A stretch of DNA of 62,782 nucleotides from a virus. The notes beneath the pieces were generated by a model, which ran no database searches, was not told the origin of the DNA, and saw only the letters and a program-made list of their open reading frames with translations. Of the stretch, positions 56,716-62,782 are shown piece by piece. The stretch is from IMG/VR virus record IMGVR_UViG_3300010938_000039, positions 1 through 62,782 of that record; one strand, given 5' to 3'. Position numbers and translations under genes: made by a program. The first letter of the stretch is position 1. Each line of letters starts with the position of its first letter.

Positions 56716-58887
56716 GTGATGCAATCGATAAGTGCGAACCTTACGAGCGCTCTCAGCGCCGGAGTTCTTTCGCCGAAAACCCGTATCGTTATGCATCTAT
56801 CGAACAACCGCACAGGCTCCCCTACCGTTACCGCCGATAACGAGAAGAACAAGATAGCGATAGTTGACGGCTGGTACGTCCCCTCCATGAAATTCGCGAG
56901 AACCGATTCGGAATACCTCACTGACGACTGGGCCAGGGTATGGCCGATGGATGTCAGTACGAACACGAAAGTGCCATGGACCAGCTCATCGAATCCGCCC
57001 ACCACGATAACCGTCGACTACGGTCAACCGGTGAACTGCAACAAGATACTCATCAGCACGGACCCGTTCGTCGATCGGGCCACTCAGATAACGGTGCAGA
57101 TCGATAAAGGTTCCGGCTTCCAGACCATCGCCAACAACTATTCGCCTAGCGGGTACCTGACGGAACTATATCTGCAGTCATCTGATGGGAACACCTGGAG
57201 CGATACGGTCAACAGGAACTATCTGACGCAGATCTATAAAGTCAGACTAACCATCAGTGCAACAGCATCTGGATACCCCGTCCAGGTCTATGAGATCGAT
57301 GCCATGATCGAGGCCGATATATCTGATGACGTGTTATCATGGACCATAAATAAGGACAGAGATATCTCTTCCCAAACAGCATCACCTATCGGTATGAGCA
57401 ATGCTAATTCTGCATCGATAACGCTGGATAACTCATCGAACAAGTACAACAACGAGTCGTCTCAAAGCCCATACAAGGACATGCTGTACCCGAACGTCAG
57501 GTTCGATATATGGCTCGGTTTCAAACTGCCAGATTCCTCATATGAATATGTGAAGCAGGGGGTCTTCTATGCAGACTCTTGGGATATGTCCAACGACACA
57601 TCTCAGGTCAGTGTTTCATGTCGGGACGGCTCTAAATTCCTGCAAGACTATAAAGTAACTCCGATCCTGTATGAAGACTGGCTGATAAGTGACATCATAC
57701 GCGATATCACGGAACGATCCGGCATAAGGGATAAAGCCATCGACACTTCGTTATCGCTGGATATCACGAGACCAGAAGGTGACCATGCAGACATCATCGA
57801 TGTCGAAGATACCGTGTGTATCCCGAAACGCCATACCGTTTGGACCGTGGATGACCAAACCTACTGGCAGTTCCTGCAAGAAATCGCACTTGCAGATCTA
57901 GGGTCATTCTATTTCGACGAGACCGGGACTTTCGTGTTCCAAACCAAAGAGTGGATGAAGAAAACCACGGTGAACCTCACCTTAGATCAGGACGTACATA
58001 TCATCTCCGCCAAACACAGGAACGAGATCGTGAAGAACAGCTTCAGCATCGAGTACACGATACCGAAAGTGACGGATCACAGCGTCGGTCTTTGGGAGGC
58101 CGATGACCCCACCATCCTCGATGCAACGACGCTTGGAGGCTCCATCACCGCGAACGACACCGTTATCCCGGCCGGAGATATCAGTGACTGGCCTAAGAAG
58201 GGCTACATCAAGATAGATGATGAGATAATCCGTTACGATAACAGGACCGACAGTTCTTTCTACAACTGCGCTAGGGGGGAACTGCATACCGATCCTGCTA
58301 GCCACTCTGGCGGCAAAACGATATATGAGATAAGGAAGTTCGAGGTCGAATTCTCACAAGCCCCGGCAACAGACATCGCAGTCCTTTCTACGAATGAGGT
58401 GTACACAGACATCATCGCGACCAACTTCGGTCCGTTCAAGGGCGAGTTCTATCTCCTGAATAACAACAGTGGTCTTACCATCGTTGAGGGTGCGCACGTC
58501 GAAGCCGCGCTAGATGGGCTCCCAGAGTTCCTCATCATCTATGGCAGAGCGATAGATGACCAAGAACCACAGACTATAAACATTCGAGACGATGCATCGA
58601 TACGCAGATGGGGAGAACAAGAGTTCGTGATGTCGTTACCATGGGTGCAATCAGAGATACATGCTAAAACACTAGCTGATTTCATGGTTGATGTGTTCAA
58701 GAAGCCTGTGGTCTTCGTCGATGCCGAAGTGTTCGCCATACCGCATCTGCAGATTGGCGATATCGTCAAGATCAACTACCCCAGACTCGGAGTTCAGTCC
58801 AAAGATTTCCACGTGGTGGGGATCACCATATCTGGTGGACTACCAGCGATCTCGCAGAGCCTAAGGCTAAGGTCGGTGACGGCGTAA
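56716..58887 (+). CDS. Minor tail (tip) protein
   Basis: A 723-residue protein from GTG 56716 or ATG 56719. The N-terminal part is a carbohydrate-binding-like sandwich (TITVDYGQPVNCNKILISTDPF). The middle has DILSWTINKDRDISSQ and VSVSCRDGSKFLQDY, typical of phage tail hub/tip proteins with a Tal-like core. The C-terminal part has VFAIPHLQIGDIVKINYP. It may form the base of the tail tip. Confidence 0.75.
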   Translation: MMQSISANLTSALSAGVLSPKTRIVMHLSNNRTGSPTVTADNEKNKIAIVDGWYVPSMKFARTDSEYLTDDWARVWPMDVSTNTKVPWTSSSNPPTTITVDYGQPVNCNKILISTDPFVDRATQITVQIDKGSGFQTIANNYSPSGYLTELYLQSSDGNTWSDTVNRNYLTQIYKVRLTISATASGYPVQVYEIDAMIEADISDDVLSWTINKDRDISSQTASPIGMSNANSASITLDNSSNKYNNESSQSPYKDMLYPNVRFDIWLGFKLPDSSYEYVKQGVFYADSWDMSNDTSQVSVSCRDGSKFLQDYKVTPILYEDWLISDIIRDITERSGIRDKAIDTSLSLDITRPEGDHADIIDVEDTVCIPKRHTVWTVDDQTYWQFLQEIALADLGSFYFDETGTFVFQTKEWMKKTTVNLTLDQDVHIISAKHRNEIVKNSFSIEYTIPKVTDHSVGLWEADDPTILDATTLGGSITANDTVIPAGDISDWPKKGYIKIDDEIIRYDNRTDSSFYNCARGELHTDPASHSGGKTIYEIRKFEVEFSQAPATDIAVLSTNEVYTDIIATNFGPFKGEFYLLNNNSGLTIVEGAHVEAALDGLPEFLIIYGRAIDDQEPQTINIRDDASIRRWGEQEFVMSLPWVQSEIHAKTLADFMVDVFKKPVVFVDAEVFAIPHLQIGDIVKINYPRLGVQSKDFHVVGITISGGLPAISQSLRLRSVTA

Positions 58888-58888
58888 C

Positions 58889-59218
58889 ATGGCCACAAAG
58901 ACGCACCTCATTGATACAAAGGTCATCAAAAGGAATACTGGATGGGCCGCTGTCGATGTTTACGTCAGAAAGAGATCTGTGAGGATATCTATCGATTCAT
59001 TGATACGGTTACGCACAAGCATATCAAACTATATCGATGTGTATAAGTCCAAATCGGTGATTTCATACTCGATAGATGCGTTCATACCTACATGCAACGA
59101 GACCGGACACAGAGTTATGGTTCAAACCAGGGCAATGAATGAGGTTTTTTGCAAAGTTTCATTGCTCACCAAGAAGACACTTAAAGTTAACAACTCGATT
59201 GATTCCATGATAGGATAA
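58889..59218 (+). CDS. SVD-repeat tail protein
   Basis: A 109-residue protein, 1 bp after the tip gene. It starts MATKTHLIDTKVIKRN and repeats a hydrophobic-Asp-x-x-I/L pattern (AAVDVYV, ISIDSLI, YIDVYK, YSIDAFI, NSIDSMI) at about 14-16-residue steps, as in the repeat protein at 1-887. Probably a short fibrous or adaptor protein. Confidence 0.65.
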   Translation: MATKTHLIDTKVIKRNTGWAAVDVYVRKRSVRISIDSLIRLRTSISNYIDVYKSKSVISYSIDAFIPTCNETGHRVMVQTRAMNEVFCKVSLLTKKTLKVNNSIDSMIG

Positions 59219-59222
59219 AAAC

Positions 59223-59528
59223 ATGCCTAGAAGGAAATCGGATAAACAAAGGTCTGATGAGATAACTAAACGACTACGCGGCGCACTTCGCCCCAACGTC
59301 CAATTGGTAGAAGATGCCGTATGCGAAGACGGCCAGACATCCATACCCCCTCAGGAAGAAGATGACGAGGGGTCTGGCATCGACTATGATCTTGTCCCTC
59401 CAACGCTCACCGTGGTTTCAGAGACTGTGCAGTGCAAAGATAAGAGAGACTGGGTCAACATCACAGTCAGCTATGACGCGGAAGATGATTTCGAATATGA
59501 ATTCGAAATAATCGAGGCTGATCTCTGA
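59223..59528 (+). CDS. Small hypothetical tail-region protein
   Basis: A 101-residue protein. Basic N-terminus (PRRKSDKQRSDEITKRLRG), then acidic with strand-like ends (LTVVSETVQCKDKRDWVNITVSY). It overlaps the next ATG by 1 base. Possibly a tail attachment protein. Confidence 0.6.
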   Translation: MPRRKSDKQRSDEITKRLRGALRPNVQLVEDAVCEDGQTSIPPQEEDDEGSGIDYDLVPPTLTVVSETVQCKDKRDWVNITVSYDAEDDFEYEFEIIEADL

Positions 59529-62500
59529 TGTCTATAGAGTACAAGACGTTCACGAAACTTGATTTCAACACTAGGTATTTCATCAGGGTTCGAGCGAAGT
59601 ATAAAGACAAGGTCAGCCCATGGCTCGAACCGCCCCTCGAGTACACGACCATGAAGAGGACAGATGTCCCCGCCCCGACCGGAGTCTCCCTCAACTTCGA
59701 CCGCAAGGAGAAGAACAGACATAACCCTATCCGTTGTGTCGTGACATGCGACGAGGTTGAAACTCCCTGCGGTGATGATGTCGATTACTACGTATTCCAG
59801 CTGTGGAGATGGGACCCCGGAACCGGATCTCTACTCGACACCGAGCCGGTGCAAAAGATGAAGGTCGAGGCGAAAGATGAGGATGCCAACACGACCGTGA
59901 AGGCGATATTCACCAACATCAGACAGAAAGGGTGGTACGTGGCCAGAGCCAGGGCAGTCTCTAATCGACATAGGAGCAAGTGGTCGGCTTTCTCTTCTCC
60001 CGGAAGCGCATCCGATTCAGAGCCGCCTCCTACGCCGTTGAACGTTACCATCCATGACAAGGCAACGAACAGGATCGTTATCGACTGGGACGCGCCGTCA
60101 GACGATAATGATAGCGAACAGATACACCCGGATATAGCTTATTTCCAGATACAACTATCCACTTCAAGTGCGTTTTCAAGTATCTATAGATTCGATAGGT
60201 ACCACCTCGGCACGTCTAAGTCCTGGAAGATCCGAGAATCTGACCTAGATAAGACTTTCTACGCAAGAGTTAGATCAGTAGATGGTTCAGGTAACAAATC
60301 TAGCTGGGTTCCGGCCACCGTTATCGGGAACAGTTCGCCAAGCGCAGCACCGGACGGCGTTACCGTTGGCGGCGGCGTGCCCCCGTCATCTCCGACCGGA
60401 AATACGCTGTCGTTCCTCAGGGATGAGACTAGGAAGGGCTCCCCATGGATAGCAAAACAACAGTGGAATGAATTCACTTTCAACCCATACACCGGCATAT
60501 CGCATTATGTCGTTCAGTTAGCTGCGAGTGATGACGGGGGGGCAACGACAAAGAACACCAGAAGGAAAGTGATTGAAGCACACGATGTCGATTCCGACAC
60601 AACCGCATTCGCGATATGGCACAACATATCTCGTCACTATTATTACAGGTCAAGAGTACGCGCAGTAGACATCTTTGGAAGACGGAGCAGTTGGAGCGCA
60701 TGGACCGCCTGGGCGAGGCCGCCGAAGATCTCGGGTCCGGTCCAGAACCTCGTCCTGAACCACCCGAAGCCCAGGCTGTACGTCGCGACTTGGGACCCGC
60801 CTACCGACGAAGATGCCGTGATCGGTTACATGGTCCGTTGGTACCAGGGGACGACGCTCAATGAGACGCAGCGAGTTGACGGATGCCGTACTAGTTACCA
60901 CGTTCCGTTGGCTGACAAGGGGCTACCGCACAAGGCGCAGGTGCGCGCGCTGTACGAAGGTTCGGTCGAGGAGTCTGATGACCCCGTCGAGTCGTCTCCG
61001 ATAACAGAGTCCGTGACTTGGGACTCTGCTGACCTGAACCTCGACGCTGTCGGCCAGTCGTTGGCGGCCGGCGGCTACATCACCGACGGCAGCCCTCCTG
61101 CATCCTCACCGACCCCGACCGTCCGGCAGGCGATCGGCGCGCTGATTGCGTCCTGGGCGGCGGTGTCGAATGCCGATCCCGTCACCTACGAGGTTCACGT
61201 CTCGACGACAGACGGCTTCACCGCCGGCGCGGCGACGAAGGTAGCCGAGACGGTCGGCACGATGCTTTGGGTTCGCAACCTAGCCGACGGTACCCCGCTG
61301 GCCACCGACACGACGTACTACGTCCGAACGATCGCCAAGGACGCCGACGGCTCGGCCGCGCAGTCAGCGCAGGCAAGCGGCACTCCGGCACAGGTGACCA
61401 GCCCAGACATCGCTGCCTCGCAGGTCCTGGCCGACCACATCGCAGCCGGGCAGATCGACGCGTCGAAGCTCGCCGCCATCGAGCTGGCGGCGTCCGGGCT
61501 GATCCGGGCCGGGGCCGCCGGTGGCCAGCGCGTGGACGTGACGCCGGACGGGATCACGCTGTACGCATCCGACGGGCAGACGGTCCTGGTCCGGCTCCCG
61601 ACGAACCCGAACGAGCGGCCGTACTTCGCCGGGCAGATCGTGGCGCAGGCCCTGACCGTGCTCGGGGCCACGCTGCTTGCCGACACGTCCATCGCGCAGA
61701 CGGCCCGACTGGTGCTGGAGCGCCAGGTCACGGACCCGAAGATCGCACCGACGCTCGCCGTCACCTGGCAGACCCAGGACCTGGCCACGTCGCTCAAGCT
61801 CATCCAGCGGCGGGGCCTGGCATACACCGCGACGGGCGGGTCGGGCGGCACGACGCCGGTCTGGTGGTTCGGCACGTCGGACATCCGCTGGGTCAACTTC
61901 CTGGTCGAGGCGGATGCCTCCACCGGGGCGCTGCTGCGCAGCATCACGCTGTCCTCCGGCGAGCAGGTCCGGGGCGTGGTGGTGATCGGCAGCACGCTGT
62001 ACGCGCTCGTCTACCGTAGCGGGGGATACTACATCAAGCGCTGGAACGCCCAGACCCTCGCCTACATCGGCGAGTGGAACGTCACGTCCTTCGCGTCATA
62101 CTCCCCCGCGCTCGGCGCGAACGGGACCGAGCTGCTGCTGGTCGACCGCGTGATGAGTCAGAACGGGCCGGACACCGTCTACTTCCGTCGCATCAGCACG
62201 TCGGACGGCAGCAGTCTCGGCCTGGTCAACACCACCTACGCGCCCGGCGGCACGGGGTCGTCCATCGCGCCGACCGGCGTCTGGACCCGCGACGACGGGT
62301 CGGGCACCCGCTGGTGGGTCTCGTTCGTGGACTCGCTCACGGGCGACCCGTTCGACGTGCAGTCGTTCACCACAGCCGGTGCGCGCCAGGCGAACGAGGC
62401 GTTCCCGACGGACGCTCCCTGGGGCATCGCGCACAACGGCACGCAGTTCCACACGCTCGCGTCGGGACTGTCGAGCGGGCAGAAGAGGCTGACCAAGCAC

Positions 62501-62782
62501 TCGAACTGGGTGTGGACGACGGAGTCCAGCACCTACTGGGTCGCCTACACCTGGCGCGACAGCGTGAACGGCTACGAGACGCGGATCTCGCCGGTCGCCC
62601 AGGTCACCATGAAGCGGCGGGCCTACCTGTCCGTCACCTGGCCGCAGCGTCCCTCCGGGGCCGACCAGACGAGGGTCTACGCCGAGCGCGGTGCGAGTCA
62701 GCCGTCGACGCTGCGGCTGCAGGCGACGACGGGCCAGGCGTCCGCGCTGCTGTCCGGTTTCAACAGCGCTGGTGCCGCGAAC
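59528..62782 (+). CDS. Large tail protein with fibronectin-III-like domains, 3' partial
   Basis: The frame from ATG 59528 stays open to the window edge (1085 codons seen). Several fibronectin III-like units are visible by their endings: RYFIRVRAKYKDKVSPW, KTFYARVRSVDGSGNKSSW, YYYRSRVRAVDIFGRRSSWS, TYYVRTIAKDADGS. After about residue 640 comes a tail-fibre-like part (VDVTPDGITLYASDGQ) and a beta-rich region with GSTLYALVYRSGGYYIKRW. GC content rises sharply from about 60,700 on, suggesting an exchanged receptor-binding part. Confidence 0.8.
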   Translation, partial: MSIEYKTFTKLDFNTRYFIRVRAKYKDKVSPWLEPPLEYTTMKRTDVPAPTGVSLNFDRKEKNRHNPIRCVVTCDEVETPCGDDVDYYVFQLWRWDPGTGSLLDTEPVQKMKVEAKDEDANTTVKAIFTNIRQKGWYVARARAVSNRHRSKWSAFSSPGSASDSEPPPTPLNVTIHDKATNRIVIDWDAPSDDNDSEQIHPDIAYFQIQLSTSSAFSSIYRFDRYHLGTSKSWKIRESDLDKTFYARVRSVDGSGNKSSWVPATVIGNSSPSAAPDGVTVGGGVPPSSPTGNTLSFLRDETRKGSPWIAKQQWNEFTFNPYTGISHYVVQLAASDDGGATTKNTRRKVIEAHDVDSDTTAFAIWHNISRHYYYRSRVRAVDIFGRRSSWSAWTAWARPPKISGPVQNLVLNHPKPRLYVATWDPPTDEDAVIGYMVRWYQGTTLNETQRVDGCRTSYHVPLADKGLPHKAQVRALYEGSVEESDDPVESSPITESVTWDSADLNLDAVGQSLAAGGYITDGSPPASSPTPTVRQAIGALIASWAAVSNADPVTYEVHVSTTDGFTAGAATKVAETVGTMLWVRNLADGTPLATDTTYYVRTIAKDADGSAAQSAQASGTPAQVTSPDIAASQVLADHIAAGQIDASKLAAIELAASGLIRAGAAGGQRVDVTPDGITLYASDGQTVLVRLPTNPNERPYFAGQIVAQALTVLGATLLADTSIAQTARLVLERQVTDPKIAPTLAVTWQTQDLATSLKLIQRRGLAYTATGGSGGTTPVWWFGTSDIRWVNFLVEADASTGALLRSITLSSGEQVRGVVVIGSTLYALVYRSGGYYIKRWNAQTLAYIGEWNVTSFASYSPALGANGTELLLVDRVMSQNGPDTVYFRRISTSDGSSLGLVNTTYAPGGTGSSIAPTGVWTRDDGSGTRWWVSFVDSLTGDPFDVQSFTTAGARQANEAFPTDAPWGIAHNGTQFHTLASGLSSGQKRLTKHSNWVWTTESSTYWVAYTWRDSVNGYETRISPVAQVTMKRRAYLSVTWPQRPSGADQTRVYAERGASQPSTLRLQATTGQASALLSGFNSAGAAN

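Noticed and set aside
61267-62019. Plus- and minus-strand open frames in the GC-rich 3' end
   Set aside because: The frame from 59528 stays open through the whole region with tail-protein features; the others are GC-driven shadows.
1-62782. tRNA genes, integrase and attachment sites
   Set aside because: I saw no cloverleaf with a proper T-arm, no tyrosine or serine recombinase motif, and no core repeats. A tRNA scan was not possible here, so absence is not proven.

Overview
The window is part of the genome of a long-tailed (siphovirus-type) phage of an actinobacterium. The phage assignment rests on a full structural block: portal, prohead protease, capsid, connectors, tail terminator, tail tube, frameshifted tail chaperones, tape measure and tail tip. 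The actinobacterial host is inferred from a WhiB-like protein, a Pup protein (known from Actinobacteria and few other groups), GAAC-N4-GTTC LexA boxes, a B12-type ribonucleotide reductase, strong AAGGAGG ribosome sites and frequent GTG/TTG starts. I see no terminase, DNA polymerase, integrase or lysis gene, so the genome continues outside the window.

Layout. 1-1255: end of a tail-fibre-like protein built of 14-residue repeats, and a zinc-finger protein. 1313-5535: MoxR ATPase plus VWA metallopeptidase, RNase H, a dual-specificity phosphatase and small genes. 5644-9619: a self-contained operon with a LexA-boxed promoter, two E2-like proteins with cysteine-rich tails, a JAMM peptidase, an E1-like adenylating enzyme, a beta-grasp ubiquitin-like protein and a closing terminator. 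9671-15445: small genes and a RepA/RadA-like ATPase. 15446-22540: a second LexA-boxed promoter and many tiny genes in DNA saturated with GAGT/ACTC words. 21819-22973: two leftward genes with similar control elements. 23286-26715: ParB-methyltransferase fusion, PLP enzyme, a Cys-rich phage protein and an Nmad1-like protein, suggesting base modification. 26773-29589: HNH nuclease, WhiB, MazG and small genes. 29678-37374: Pup from an apparently leaderless promoter, glycosyltransferases, an intein-containing class II ribonucleotide reductase, GNAT, DegT aminotransferase, deaminase and CAP protein. 37460-62782: virion genes with two small hairpin-flanked cargo genes behind the capsid gene, a patch of small genes with an AAA ATPase, connectors, tail genes, a second SVD-repeat protein, and a fibronectin-like tail protein that runs off the end and becomes GC-rich.

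The main result is that one phage carries two unrelated protein-tagging systems: an apparently complete ubiquitin-like E1/E2/JAMM/Ubl operon, and a Pup homologue with no ligase in the window, which would have to use the host's pupylation enzymes. Three GAAC-N4-GTTC boxes next to promoters suggest that some accessory operons respond to the host SOS system. All functions are inferred from motifs read by eye; no database search was run.
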